Assembly (NCBI GenBank): GCA_008694505.1
Contig: VZDJ01000090.1
Span: forward strand, 11,109,646-11,173,645
Reading direction: 5' to 3'
DNA length: 64,000 nucleotides
DNA from: Cyanoderma ruficeps
Taxonomy: Eukaryota > Chordata > Aves > Passeriformes > Timaliidae
The notes beneath the pieces were generated by a model that was given only the letters and a program-made list of their open reading frames with translations, did not search any database and was not told the DNA's origin. The position numbers were made by a program, and so were the translations under genes. This document shows, in pieces, positions 1 to 13,845 of the stretch (positions are counted from its first letter, which is position 1; the number at the start of each line of letters is the position of its first letter).

Positions 1-3000
1 ATAAAAGCTTTTATGCGTTCAATCAGACCCACAAGCTTCAGAAACCAAATATTAGAAAAATTTCACCAAAAAGAGGTACTTCAGTGGAAATGTGCCTTTT
101 AGTCCAAAGGTGCTTCGTGTTGCTGATTGTTCTTCTCACAAAGCTAATAAAAATATTAAATGGATATCATCACTTGACCCCTCCTTCAGATGAGAAAGCC
201 ATAATTCTCTGCTTGGCTATGCATGAACAGAGAGCTTCCAGCCTTCTGACTACCAACAGCTCTTTGCTTTTCAAGAGACCTACTGACCCTGGATGTATCA
301 CCAGCAGCCTTGTGTGGCTTTTCAAACACCCCTCAAAATGTTATGACCAACACTTTCTAAAATAAAGATCAAAAAAATCAGAGGTGGTTTCTAGAGTCCC
401 ACTCTACAAGATAGCTAAAAATCTAAAATGGGAAAACAAGGGATTAAGAACATGCTTAGTTCTACAATATTTTGAAGGCATAAGGGACCTTTAGGTATAT
501 AGGAAGAAATTTCAGAGCCAAAGGTTCATCTTTTACGAGCTTCTGGTCATATAATCTCAAGGCTCCTCAAGAACCAGTTATTTCCTGTGCTTTAGTATCA
601 TGGAAAAACACAAGCTACATGAAGAAGGAGCAGGAAAAAACCCACAGTCATACAGGGACTCGACAGTCCTCAGCCCACAATATCTCCCATCCCAGCTGAC
701 AGGAAAGTTTTATGTAGCCACTATCCAACTCGACAAAAAAATTAATCTCTCAGTGGAGCCTCAGATAGTCTGAAAACACTTTGACCTGTAAGTCTCTATT
801 TTTTGTAGGTATGGAATTTAGTAGGTAAGAATTTTAACAAGAAAAGGCTTTGTCTATATTAGCAAATAAAACATGCCCAGGGACATAAATTAAACATACC
901 AGCTGGTATAAAAGATCCTACAGTTATGCTGGAAAACTTCCTTTGGCTCCAGATCTCATTGAACATGTGCTGAAAGTATCCCTGCCCAAGCTTAGATCTG
1001 AGTTGAGACAGCAAATTTTTGATCAGAGTAGTTTTAGGTGCCAAAATCATACCAGGGAATTGTAATTTTTCTGGTACAGCCAATGAATCCCAGTTTAGAT
1101 CAAGTTCATTAACTGGCTACCTGTTCATTAACTTATCCCTTAACAGGGGCATGGTAAGCCCTGTTGCAGCTACCAGCTGAGCAGTAATCAACACTAAGGC
1201 AGTGGACAAGGTAGAGGTCTGCATAGGCCAGGCAAGGTCGACCTAAATTTGTGTTCCCTGGGTCACCACTCTGGAATTCAGTATCAATCGCCATAGAGAA
1301 CTCTTGTCTTTGAAATAAATACCAGTCAGACACCAAAGATACCATTTAATTAGCCCTTAAAGGTTTGTTGTTAACTCTATAGATGTTGTCAAGTTTTAGA
1401 TTATATTACGTAAATCCATTGAGCTTGGTGTAATACTGATGCATGTGAGGAGAAAAGATAAACACAGCAATAATAAAGGGAGATAATATCATATTACCTT
1501 GACTTACTGTACAGGCTCCACATCCCATACAACATGGCCCAAGCCCTTGATTTCTCATTTCACTCCTACAGTCCAGCTGCCTCTAAAAGTATACAACACA
1601 TTAATTCAACTGAATTTCAAGACAATACTTTTTCCAAGAACTTCACTGCTTTAAAAAGTTTGCATCACATCACTTGAATGCTCACACGACAGAGCTGAGA
1701 AGGAAGCACAGGCAGCTGAGTGCTCAAAGTTCTCCACTAGGGTAGAGAATACTAGTTTTCCAGGAGGACAATTACAGTGTGAATCAATTATAACTTTAAG
1801 TCATCCAGCCCAGTACTTAACCTAATGCCTAAACTCTCAATGCATCTGTTTTCTACTTCCAGCCATACTGTTAATGTCATACTGAAAGATGCTGCTTCAA
1901 ACTACAGAGTGCTGGGTTTGTTGCCAAACTCAGTCTGCTTTTATCCTATCCAGACTAATAGAACATCCCTTTTATACCACCTTGCAAACAATAATTTTGT
2001 ATTTTTTTATTTTATAGCAATCACATTATAGACAACATCTCAAGCGTTAGTCTCCAGCATCATTTTGAATCAACAAGACTACAAATAACACCGTGTTTGG
2101 CCTAGTCTGGGCATTGGACCTCACCTCCAAGAGGGGCAGGGGTTGCAGGTGGTGTCACACACCCCAATCAAAGAGGACAGCAAGCAGCAGCAAATGCCTG
2201 CCGTGCAAAATGTGTGCCTGCTGTCAAGGGAATGCAACGGGAACTGCAGAAAAAGCATAGCAAGATCTTTTCAGGAATCAAGAAAAAAAATGCCTGGGTG
2301 TGCTGTTTGCAAGACCTTACCAAAGGAAATTTTACCTGTATTCATACACGTTACATAAATTGCAGCTGGTGCAACAAGACTCTAAAAAAGAGAACTTCAG
2401 AGAAAACATTTTTTTCAATCCAGATGATCTCTTGCCACGTCAACATGGTCAGCTTTTCAGGAATGAGTATGGCACTTACTCCATGAGTATGGCTTTGTAC
2501 CATCATTCAAAAGAGAAGACATGCAGACAACAATGCTCCAGGCCGCCCCTGGAACCTTGCTAGTGCAAGGGAAAGCAAAAGATTCTTCACAGCAAAGTTA
2601 ACATCTTCAGAGAAATTCTCCCAGCTGCAGCCAGACAAAAATTGACAGCAGATATCAGAGTTTCCTGTAGGTTCATTCATCTCCCGCCACCTCCAGACAC
2701 TAATAACAGGATGAGATGACTCAAGCATCTGGGCTCCTCATCTCCAGTGAAATAACAGCAGCCCAGTGGCAACTTCACCGGGACAGTTCAGAAGATGCAT
2801 CTCAGCCAGGAGCTACTGGCTCTTCCTCACTGTGTGGGAGTTTGTCCTGGCAGGGGCTTTAAGAAAAAGCTAGGGGTTTTAGCCAAAGTGTAGGCATTTA
2901 TTAGTGTGGATATAACAGATGTTAAAGACTTGACATGAAACATACTTAGAAAGTTTGCTCTGCTGGGGCTTCCTTTCTTGAAAGATGCCCAGGGCACCAA

Positions 3001-4445
3001 AACTCATGTGTTACAAGGTAATATTAGGATCAAGAACCTATCACCAGATATTGCTATGAGGAAGTTTTAATTATCATGGGATACTACCAGTGAGGCAGTA
3101 AAGCGTTAGAATCTCTCAATGTCCCTTCTGGGACAAGCAAAGGAGAAGCTTGAGCTGGCTTTTCAAGAAGGTCAGTTACCAGTTATTCTGGTAATTTAAT
3201 GTCATGGCCAATACTTTAAAACCTTCTCAATTCCTTCCCAAAGCAACAATTCATTGATGTTAGGCAGAACAATAGTCAGCATTCTTTCTTCAGAAAGAAT
3301 AACTTTAGATTTTACATAAATAGCTTAAGGATTAAGCGTAGATAGGCAGATGAGACTGCATCATGGCAAGAAATGGCAAGAGAGTTCTACCTTGAAATTC
3401 AATACCTCCTTTGTGGGGACTTCAAGTGAGGATGACACAGCTAAACAGAAAAGCCAGTATAAAAATGTTAATCTATCCAGGGACTGTAGCTTGTTTTACA
3501 AGCATGATTATTTCAATCACAACAATATTACCACCTATTATAAGTGGCATATGCTAATATTGATACAGTAATTCTTTAGTAGAACAAACACAAAGTAAAA
3601 AGATACAGTCACTTGTTCAGATTGAACCCAGCTGCCTGGAGGTAAGGTAGGAATATAACATTTCTTTAAAAACCTTAAAACGCAGTTTGAATTTGTAAGT
3701 GTAAATTTCAGCTTAAGAAATGTTACAGAAATTGAGCTAATGATGGCCAGTGATGGGGATGTTAATTTACGATTAATTTCACAACAATTTGCGGTAATAT
3801 GTCAGAGAGAGCAGAAGGTGGGGCTTGGAGTTGCAAAAACATTTTTAGTTTCATTTTGCTTTGGTATTTTTTTCCTTTTGTTTTTAAGTATTTCATCAAT
3901 TCGATTTATGCATCTAAGAGCATAGCTACAAGATGCACTTTAATGTCATGATCACAGATGCCCACTACCAATAGTTACTAAAGAGAACACAACTCACATT
4001 TATTTAAAATATTATAATGCATCTGTGCTATGTTTAAATTCAAATATAGGTTAAATTTAAAGCAAAGAACTTCATAGGGTTGCCAAGACCACATGGAAGA
4101 GCCAAGGATCACACAGCACATCTCCACCATCAAGAAAGACATAAAGGCAATTGAGTGTTTTTGGATTACTGTTAACACAAGAGCAGCTCATGATTATTTG
4201 CTGTCCATGCCTGTGAATATGCTGTCATGAAAGTTAGCAGAAATGCTTCCATGTCCCTCAGACAGCATATATTTAAATTTGGGAATTCTACCCAAGCTAA
4301 CTTATTTTTAAGCCTGTATTTCCCAGTAAAAATAAGCTGAACACATTTGCAGCTACATAATAAAGAAGGAACTAGAAGAACCTGGGGATTACAGTGACAT
4401 TTAAAGAAAAGAAAACAGATATTGAAGCAAGTTTTAACAGATGTT

Positions 4446-4469
4446 TTACTTTACTTTTACTTTACTTTT
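4446..4469. repeat. TTTAC/TTTTAC short tandem repeat
   Basis: Four units alternating between TTTAC and TTTTAC run in tandem here. This is a simple microsatellite in otherwise unremarkable AT-rich DNA. Confidence 0.8.
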
Positions 4470-6559
4470 CCTCATGGCATAGACAAAAAGAAAACCATAA
4501 CCAAGATAGGTTAGATTTACATGTTTAAAGTGTTATGAAGCAGAAATTACTACAGCCCATTTTAGTGAAGGTCACTACTAAAGAAAACTACTGCTTTAAA
4601 AACCCACCAAAAACACAAATAAAAAACCCAAGCAAACAACCCAACAAAACACCATCATGTGGTTGTGTTTGAACCCTTGCCCTTCAACTACTGGAAAATG
4701 TATTCCTGTCACCTGATGAAATATTACTCTGTTATCATTTTGTGATTCATACAGAAAGTTTAAATGCTAAGAAATTAGTCTGTACCCTACTAAAGCTAGG
4801 AAAAACTTTAACTTCCAGAGCTGTAAGCAGCAGCCTGGGCTCTGTGAGTAAAATCACTACATATTTGGATGCTGTGAAACACAACATTACTGCTAACATG
4901 GAGTTCTGGCAGAACTTATAGAGGACAGAAGGACATTCATGACAGAAAAAACTGACAATTGAGAAAGAAAGATCAGAAGCAACTGCCATAATAGAACAGC
5001 ATACTTGAGCTTGAAAATATCACAATCTTCATATCCAATTTAGTGAATTCCCCATAGGGCAGCAATAGAAATAATGATCCTTCCTGTCATGTCACTTGTA
5101 CAAACACTAATTCATCCAAGCCCTTCATGAAAAGGCATAACAAATAAAAGATACAGCTTCATGTTTAGAACAATGACAACCATTCTTCCTTACCAGGAAT
5201 GTGTGAAATTAACAACAAATGTAAAACCTTTTACTATGTAACAATAGGGGAGGAAAAAAAATTCACGGGGCTTAGAAGAGAAGTTACCAGTGTAATGTCC
5301 TTGGGAGACATGAAAATCTGTTAGAATTAAAGTGGTCTAGTCAAGGAAAAGAGCCAAGAACAGACATTTTTATATTCAGAAATGAAAGGCATGTGCTAAA
5401 AATTTTCACAGAGTAAAAAAAAAAATTTAAAAAGAATACCAAAACCAGGAAGATGCCATGAATATATGTATCCTTTTAAGGGCCTCCATTGCTGTTCCTA
5501 CGAGACAGTACACGTGTCTTTCCAACTAACAGAAAAGGAAGAGGAAAGTCATATTTTATACCAACAAAGACCTTACAACAATGCAGAGCACCACACTAAG
5601 TGATTAGTCTTAGGGAGTCTGGTGATTACAGGTATTTCAAAGCCGTCATTTCATATTAATGAGTACATTTGACTTGGAAGAATAAAGGAAGCTGCCTTCA
5701 ATTTGGCTGTGAATTTCAGTTTCATTTAAAAAAAATTTCATATACCAGTATATGTAATAGGTGAGAGAATTCCATTTTCTCTCTCCTTAACAGTGAAAGA
5801 ATCAAAAACATGAATTTGCACAATTCTCAAGCTTCTTACTTTCCTGACTTTAGATTTATGTTTTTAAACTTTCCTTAACACTTGCTATTGCAAGATAAAG
5901 TAGTTGTTTTTGAAGGAAAAGACTTGCACCAATTCATCAAAAGCAATAAATGCAACTTGAAAGTGCTGGTTTACTGTGAAAGCAGATTTTCTTAGGAACA
6001 CTCAGCAGGAGAAAATTGCAGTGCTAATAGCCAAGTATGAGATGCATTGGTTCATCTGAGAGGGAGAAAGGGACACTGGAACCTCCTACTCAACATGCCT
6101 TCCACCATGTATTCCTCTGTAGCACACAGTGATGTTCTGAAAGATTTAATCACTGCCAACACAGCTGTTGTGCACCCGAGGTCTGCTGCAGTGCATGGTG
6201 CACATCTCCCTTTAGCCTGCTGTCATTGAGGTTGCCTAAAAATAGTCCCAGCAGCTGATCCAGGCACATGACCTTGGAACTCAAATTTTAGCAGTCCATA
6301 TGCCCTTACAAGATGACAACAAATTGTTAGTGACAAAAAAGAGAAAAACCAAAAACCTAAAATTTAGTATTTTTTCAATGTTTCACATTTTTTCCAGATA
6401 TAAATTAAGCGGCAAAGGGAAAAATGATTATTTGATTTAACAGAAAGAAGATGGAAAGGCTAAGAAAAGTCCCATATTCTAGTTATTTCCATCATTTCGG
6501 TTTTCAAGCTTTTGAAGTACACAAAAAATACAAGTGCCAAAGACAAAGCAAATGCACAG

Positions 6560-6592
6560 TTAAACAACAGCAGTTGTTTAAACAACAGTTAA
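6560..6592. repeat. Nested palindrome built on AACAAC units
   Basis: A 9-bp inverted repeat (TTAAACAAC / GTTGTTTAA, 4-bp loop) overlaps a perfect 14-bp palindrome, GTTGTTTAAACAAC. The AACAACAG word is repeated on the plus strand. It probably arose by local slippage, and no function is inferred. Confidence 0.7.
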
Positions 6593-6679
6593 AGAACAGG
6601 GTGTTCTGATCTACACATCTTAAACAGCAAAGGGTCACTTGGGAACAGACTGTTCTCTCCTGGATTTTTGGCTGTTCCT

Positions 6680-8398
6680 TTATTCAAATAGTGTGTTACC
6701 TTTTTTCAAATAATTCTCCAATACAAAGTCTTTTTTATTTAGTTGGTATCTATTTCCCTGTATGCCCCACATATCCATTAAGTTTTTAGTATGATCAACA
6801 GGATCCATTACAGCACATAATGAAAAATGAAGAGCAGCTCTGAATCTCCAACAGGTGAGTGTGTTATCTTCTACTCTCTCTGGTCTTTTATCTCTTTCCC
6901 CCTGCAGAGATTGCATCTTTCTTATTAAGAGAGGCCAGGAGAAATGTGCTTGCAATCTGAGTAGCAAGCTATTAGGGATTTTCATATCCCTAGCCAATTC
7001 TAGAGAAATGTGACCGGTGTTTTACCCTTTGCAGCACTGATGTGTGTACAAACAGCAGAAATCATGTTAGCCTTTGTCTTTTCAAGCTTATGTAAAATAT
7101 TTATATCTAGATAGATGCTTTTGACAGCATAACAGCAGATGTGTCCTATCATTAACTGCACACATTCAACTATTTCCCCTGGTAAAAACACCAGTGTGAC
7201 AAAATTAAATCTTGCAGCAGATGCCTTGTGGGTAGCGATATCAGACTGAGTGCAAACATAGTTGAAATCGATGACATTTTGTTCTGTATCACAGTGATAA
7301 AAACTGGTAGTGAGCTGAGACCCTTTTACTACTTTATATTCCCTGTCTAAAGCCCTATGGTACTGCCACATCTGCCAGCTGAAATGATTCAACCCTGTCC
7401 ACGTTGAAATTAAGGAGAAAAAGTACTAAGATAAGATACGAAATATATTTGGTAGGTCTGAGTCTCAAAAGATTTTACAATGCAATTCTTGCTTTAATGG
7501 AAAAATTACCATCAACTTGAAAGGTGAAGACAGATCTTCATCTGATACAACTCTGCCAAGACTGTGGTTACTTGCTTCCTGTTGGGATTCCAGAATATTT
7601 ACCACTCGTGTCTTCAAACTACTCTCTTTCAAGATTTTATATTTCTACCGAGAGAGAAACAAAAATAAAAATCCTACAACTCCTGACTGGGTTTTAATCA
7701 GAAGCTCAAGAGCTAATTTCCCACCAACAGAAAAAACATTTCTTTTTCCCCCACAACTGAGAACTTTGAACTGTCTCAATTAGCATAAGTATCATCCTGT
7801 CATTGGAATTTGCATCTCAGAAAAAATATCAATGAACACAAGAAGAAAAGCCTGACAACATACTAAATTCCAGAAAACATTTGTTTCATAAACTGTGTAG
7901 TGAAAGAGGAGGTAGAATTTGACAAGACATATATTTTTCATAACGGTCCCTCTGCTCTAACACCTGGAGTGAGTTAGCAGGATAGAAAAACTGTAGAAAT
8001 TCTAAGCTTTTGCACCACTCCTGGTTGCCAGCTTTCAAAATTGAAAGCTGCATGACTTCATTTTGCATTACAGAAAAGGTTTTCAAAGAGTAATCCTTTA
8101 TTTCCCACATGGAAGCACTCCTGGGGATCCTGACTGAGAGCAGAGCTTTGGGAGACAGCCACCCTACAAGGATGCTGGTGCCTACATCTGCCTTCCTCCA
8201 CACAAGCACATCCTCCAGCCCATCCTGCAGGTCCTTTGCTTGCAGTGCTGCCCTACAGGGTTTTCTTGGAGCTTCTTTCATCCTCAAAATGCAACAGATC
8301 TTATGCCATCCATCTTGTAACTCCCTGTTCCCAAATGTAATGGCCATTGATGTAAAGTGCTCCTGTAAAGAGACAGCAGAATTTGCACTGTATATCAC
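6680..8398 (-). other. Cluster of medium-length minus-strand ORFs, unknown
   Basis: Three of the longer open frames of the window lie in order on the minus strand: 8398-7886 (about 170 codons), 7392-7000 (about 130 codons) and 6997-6680 (about 105 codons, starting from a TTG). The last two abut but are in different frames, as if separated by a stop and a frameshift. I do not recognise any domain, catalytic motif, signal peptide or membrane segment in them. The first is overlapped on the plus strand by another open frame of about 162 codons (8109-8597), which suggests that the local lack of stop codons is compositional. A decayed retrogene or retroviral segment is possible but unproven. Expression as a gene is unlikely on present evidence. 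Confidence 0.15.
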
Positions 8399-10904
8399 CT
8401 GTGCAGCTGTTGGTATTTTATGTTATCCTTCATGGTCTGAAAAGTCTGAGTATTTTGCTAGGTATCTTCAAAACAAACTTTTTCCAAGTTTTTTCCTAAG
8501 AAAGCTTCAGTTTTACTGGCCAAATTTTAGTTATCACTCTGGCAATCTAGCATACACTATATACAGTCTAAAACAATCTAACTCTGAGATTCTTTAGGTA
8601 GTCTGAGAAAAAAAATGAGACATTTAGCCAATTTCTTCCTGGGTTGAACACAAGCAAGAATAATGGGAATTGCTCCAGGTGCACATAGTAATTACTGTTC
8701 TGACATTTGGTGATATCATACCAAAACTGTACTCCACATGGCTTAAAAATGCTTTATATAAATTAATATTGAACTGATAAAAGATGCACATCTTATAAGC
8801 CACAGAACAAAGACATAGAGGAGCTGAAATCTAGAGTTCTGTACTAGTTCTGTACCTTCTCTGAGTAACAGAAAAAAAATGCCCATATTTGCATACTGTA
8901 AGTTAACAAAAGAGCTAAAAAATACATTTGAACCAGACAGATAGCTTTTTCCACCCCCAAAATAATAATCAATTATCCCTAAAAGACAATAGAACCTTCT
9001 TCCTCAGGAAAACTTAACATTTCTAGCTCCTATAAACTTTGGAAAAAATCCTGATGCAATTTCAACGCCATTAATCTTTTCTGTGGTTTACATATGATAG
9101 ACAATTGCGATTGGTATTCCTGTGAAGATACTATTCATTAGTTGAATAGTTCATTGTCAGTTTGCTGGCTAATATTTTTTCTTTAAAGCTGGAAGCAGCT
9201 AATGCCTTCTTACCTTTAGGTAATTACTAGCTAAACAGTAAAATATTCTGAAGTGCTCCAATCACAATATCAGATTATTTAAGCCATTTAAAAGTTTGAG
9301 AGCCATGTAAAGAATTCACTTTTTAAAATTACATTTCAGCACTTATGAATATTTAGCAGTCACTTTAGAAACAAGTTATTTGGCTTAATTATTTTGACTT
9401 GCAGTATGCTCTTAGATTAAGACTCAGCTTTGCTCTTCTACTTGCACAAGAGATGGCCAAAATTAGACTGAAGAGAAAAGAAACATGCTAATTTCCACAG
9501 TAATCGACTACATATATCAACAATAATTTGACAGCTCCCGAGAAATTTTCAATGAATTTAAAATCTGTGCTTTTGCTTTTAAGCAGTTTCCTCAGCTGCA
9601 CATGCTTATAAAATTCTGCTCTGTTCTTCTGTCTCTCCCAGGGCTCATCCCACCTCATTTTCATTAGCTGGTTACAACCCAGTGCATTAACCAGTGGGTA
9701 ATGGTCTGACAAGACAGACAGATCTCTTTCAGCACCTTGCATTAGCAGCCCACCAAAAAATCCCAACTTTTAATGGTGAGGTTGCAGAGTGTTACTGTAG
9801 CCTACGTTAGCAAGGGGATAAATCAATTTTAGGCTACAAAAGCTCCATAGAATTCCATTTACATTTTTTCACTTATGTATTTTCATTATTCACTAAAAAT
9901 TGTCAGTGTACTGAAGTTATGTGTTTTAGAAGTTCTAATGAGCACACTCAATTCTGACAAAAAGTTACTGTGATATAGAAAACCGTCTCTAAGCTTCTTA
10001 GTAGACATGTCACCTTCCCTTCTAAGAGCTTACCATTAAGATTCAAATTCCTACCACTAATGTCTTCAATTTTCTTCAGAAAATTTTTATAATGACAATT
10101 ACATACTATATGCATAATTTAGATTAAATGATAGTTGACCTAATGAATTGAACTTGTTCATCAGAAATCTGAACTGAACCAGCGTTAATGGTTATAATCA
10201 CCAGTCATAAAGCTCAATTTTTTCTTTATCAAGCTGCTTTTGTTGTTCAGATGAAGTTAGTTTCAGTGAGAAACCAAGCTGAGTTTTGTAATGAAGAATT
10301 GTTATCAGAATATACTTGTCAAGAATTAAAGTACATGTGATATGAGATTAATCATTAACCTGCTTTAAAGTTTATATCATACCAAACAAAGAAAGAGAGC
10401 AAAATTTGAGAAACTTAAAGGAGTAGGCATTTTAAATCTGAGTTGGTATACTTATGGGTTTGGGAGTTTTTGGTGTCTTTTCTTTTTCCATTCTTCAAGT
10501 TCCTTCTGTCCAGATCTCCAGGGGAGTGCTCAACAGTGATCAGTGTTTCACCTTATGATGTTTTTAAGGCTGCAAGAGGGATGCAAACTATAATTTTTAT
10601 AATTACAGATTCTAGTGAGGGACTTCTCTATCTCACATATTAGAAGAAACACAGCTGCCAAGATTTCACTTAAGAAATACACATTTACAGTCTGTACCAA
10701 ATATCCCACTTCTTCCATTACTAATATTTTTGACTGTCTCACATTATATCTTTTGTCTGAAGGCTATTCAGTACTTCAGTCACCATGAGACATATGAGCA
10801 TTCTTGCTTACGCTGAAAAATGTTAAATAATTTCCTTAAGTCAAACTCATGGACATGCATATTGCTGGATAAGTACAAAAGCAGAAATTACACTAGATGT
10901 ATCA

Positions 10905-10925
10905 TTATTGTTGTTGTTGTTGTTG
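10905..10925. repeat. TTG trinucleotide microsatellite
   Basis: About six TTG units run in tandem. No coding frame of interest crosses them. Confidence 0.85.
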
Positions 10926-13113
10926 ACATCCTCCACATGCAAATAGAAACTTGGCCTGATTAAAAAAATCATCTAAAAATCCTCTAAAGAGAAGGAAAAA
11001 AACTGAATATTTAAATTGCCTGCACATCTAATTTTCACAGGTTTATCAGTTATTCCATGTAATTTTAATGGTTAGTTCCAAGTTACAGATATATCACTTT
11101 TAGACTTAATGAGAGAAGGAAAATGAAACTGGATTCAACTCGAATGTTCAAGTTTCTGTGTAGATTTTGATGGAAAATGCAAGCTGGTGAGTGTGAAAGC
11201 CTTGGGAGCTGTATGGAAATAAGAGATCGCCATGGATTAGCAATGTTGCAGACAAAGTACTGTATGAGAAGCCATAAGCAGACTTCCCTGATTTAATTCT
11301 GATTTTATCTTGTATCAGTAATGTTTTTTTATGTATATTCCTCAAGCTACCATATTTATTCATGCAATACATCAAGGAAGCATGACAATATGAATTTCTG
11401 TGATCAACATGCTAGTTTCCTGCACTGATTGCTCTGTAAAGTTATTTAAACACGGCGACATGAAGTATATTTAGTCATGATAGAATTTTGCTTTACATAA
11501 ACGTCTTTAAACAAACATTTAACAGATTCATTTAATATTCCATATTTTATTGCATAATGGAACTAATTGCCAGACTTCTTTCAGCACTTGCATTTGAATA
11601 ACTTGATATCCTCTGCAATCCTATGAACCATAAAAATCTCAAAAGCCTTGAATACTTTACTGGAAAAAAGCTTAACACTTGCACAGGTGAGAAACAGCCA
11701 AAGTCAATTTTTCCTGCCTGAATTATGAGTACAGATGAATAATTGGGATGCGTACAAGCTGTGATCTGGGTCAAGCAATCTAACCCTGTATTGTAACACA
11801 GATTCCTATATTCTAAAGCTATAACATTGCAAAACTCTGAGCCTGACCTCTTTGGTAAAAGCCAAGTGACTTGAATATTTCTGCCTGAAGCCTGTAAATC
11901 AAACCTGCAGCTCAAAGAAATGTTTGAGATAAACAATTTTTCAAAGGTCAAATGAGGTTAAAGTGAGCATATCCATGGCTAAGACATTTCTATGGTTTGC
12001 TGCTCACACCGTTAAATACATTTCTCATTTCTACACTCAATTTGTCTACGTTCACCTTTCAATGACAGAATTTATCACTTACTGCTATATTAAAAAACAG
12101 TCTTCAGTCAAAAGGCTCTTCCTCCCAAAAATACTTAGATTAAAGCAAGTCCATCTTTCAACCCCTTCAAATAATACATCTTAGCCTCACTGGAAGGCAT
12201 ATCAGGCTTTTATTCTTTTCTGAATGCATTACAGCTTTGGTTATGTTTTGGGTGTTTTTTCCCCTGGCCTCCTGATGTTGTCATACCTGTACAGCTAACA
12301 CAATTGACTGCTGGATATTCACAAGGTTATATAAAAGAGTTTCCCTTTGCTTTCAGTAGTGGCACAAAACAGGGAGCTAGTCCTTTCAGAAGCTTGTGAC
12401 AACGTTTGCAGGACTGAGTGGTGGCAATTCCAATTGTTGTCTGAAAACCAAAGATCAATCCAGAGTGATATCCCACAGCAACTACTGTGGATGGGTCCCA
12501 CTCAGGTTTTATTTACTTATTACTCCCCCAGGTCCATCTAGTGTTTGCAAGCTTTTCTAAAATTAAGCAATCCAAGACCAAACAATGACCAAAGGCATTC
12601 AAGAGCCCACAGTTGCAGCATCTACTAAAAACCGACATACTAGATGAGTCCATCCTTAAAATAATTTATTAATTATATCATGTAAAAATTTTTATTTTTT
12701 AAACTTAGACTGTGTCACTAGCCTGTTCTGCCTTTTAGTGAAAAGTTGGATGAGCGAAGCCTTGTCTTAAGAGCACTTACAACTATGTGACCATTATGTG
12801 CTTGATAAGATTTACTTTCCATGAGGTATATTGTAGAATTATTACTGTTCTTGAGAATGTTATTTACAGATTTTTCCTATATCACCTCCAATCCAGTACC
12901 TTTCTAATGCTCTAAGTAATGAAATGAAACTATTTTCTCTAGTTGATGGAAATTTCCCCTCTCTTTAAAAGATATGCTAAAGGCACACTTCAAAGAGTTC
13001 TTTCACGGTTTCTCAGTGTATCTGGCTAAATTGAATAGAAACTACTCTAACATCCCTCCAGATCATTACTGGGGAGAAACATTATGATAAAAAATTATAA
13101 CATCTTAAAAATC

Positions 13114-13845
13114 TCATAGAATCATGGAATATCTTGATTTGGAAGGGACCCATGAATATTATCAAAGTCCAGCTCCTGGCCCTGCACAGCAGCATTGACA
13201 AGAGTCATGCCCTGTGCCTGAGAGCATTGTCCAAAGGCTTCTTGAGCTCTGTCAGGCTTGGTGCTGCCCTGGGCAGCCTGTTCTAGTGCCCAAATACCCT
13301 CTGGGGAGAGAAGCATTTCCTGATATCCAACCTAAAATTCCTCTGACACACTTTCAGGCCTTTCCCCTCAGGTCCCGTCACTGGTCACCACAGAGATGAG
13401 ATCACTGCCTGCCTCTTTGTTTCCCCTCATGAGGAAGCTGTAAAATTCCTATGAAGTTTTTCTCAGTCTCCTCTAGGCTGAACAAGCCAAGTGACCTCAG
13501 CCATGCCTCATATGGCTTCTGGTCTAGAATTCTCACTATCTTCATTCCCCTCCTTTGGATATTATGGCACCCAAACTTATATTATGGCACCCAAAACTTC
13601 CCCCAGCACTTGAGGTGAGGCTGTCCCAGTGCAGAGCAGAGCAGGACAATGCCTTCCCTTGCCCAGCTGGCAGTGCTGTGCCTGATGCCCCCCCAGGTCA
13701 TCATTGGCCCTCCTGGCTGTCAGGGCACTGCTGACACAGATCCATCTGGCCCTGGACCATGAATCCCAGGTCCCTTTACATGGCACTGCTTCCCAGAGTT
13801 ACATCCCCCAGTCTGTCCCTACATCCAGCGTGGCCACACATCTTT
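13114..13845 (-). mobile_element. CR1 LINE fragment, 5'-truncated, antisense
   Basis: CR1 is the dominant non-LTR retrotransposon of birds; it copies itself through its own reverse transcriptase and is usually truncated at the 5' end. Here the plus strand opens with the reverse complement of the CR1 3' end (CATAGAATCATGGAAT). It continues with the highly typical antisense body: the TTGGAAGGGACCC segment, a CTGGCCCTGCACAGCA segment, a CTTGAGCTCTGTCAGGCTTG segment and a CCAGGTCCCTTT segment near 13770. About 730 bp remain, covering the 3' UTR and the end of ORF2 only, so the element cannot move. The inner boundary near 13845 is approximate. An internal 20-bp tandem duplication at 13561-13599 is listed separately. 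Family assignment is firm; the subfamily is not assigned. Confidence 0.93.
13561..13599. repeat. 20-bp tandem duplication inside the CR1
   Basis: The word ATTATGGCACCCAAACTT appears at 13561 and again, with one extra A, at 13581. Other CR1 copies carry this segment once as far as I recall, so the duplication probably arose after insertion by slippage. Confidence 0.8.

Larger units (their letters stand above)
1..13113. other. Unique AT-rich non-coding DNA
   Basis: No recognisable gene or transposable element was found in this stretch. It is AT-rich with many short A and T runs. Open frames are mostly under 100 codons, have no recognisable motif and look like chance ORFs. Exceptions listed separately are the ORF cluster at 6680-8597, the TTTAC repeat near 4446, the palindrome at 6560 and the TTG repeat at 10905. 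A slightly more GC-rich patch at about 2500-2850 may be an old unrecognised repeat, but I cannot name it. Confidence 0.6.

Noticed and set aside
84..365. 93-codon plus-strand ORF at the window start
   Set aside because: No motif, no promoter or splice context, and a length expected by chance; it starts in AT-rich non-coding DNA.
11547..11951. 134-codon minus-strand ORF
   Set aside because: No domain or membrane pattern that I recognise and no supporting signals nearby.
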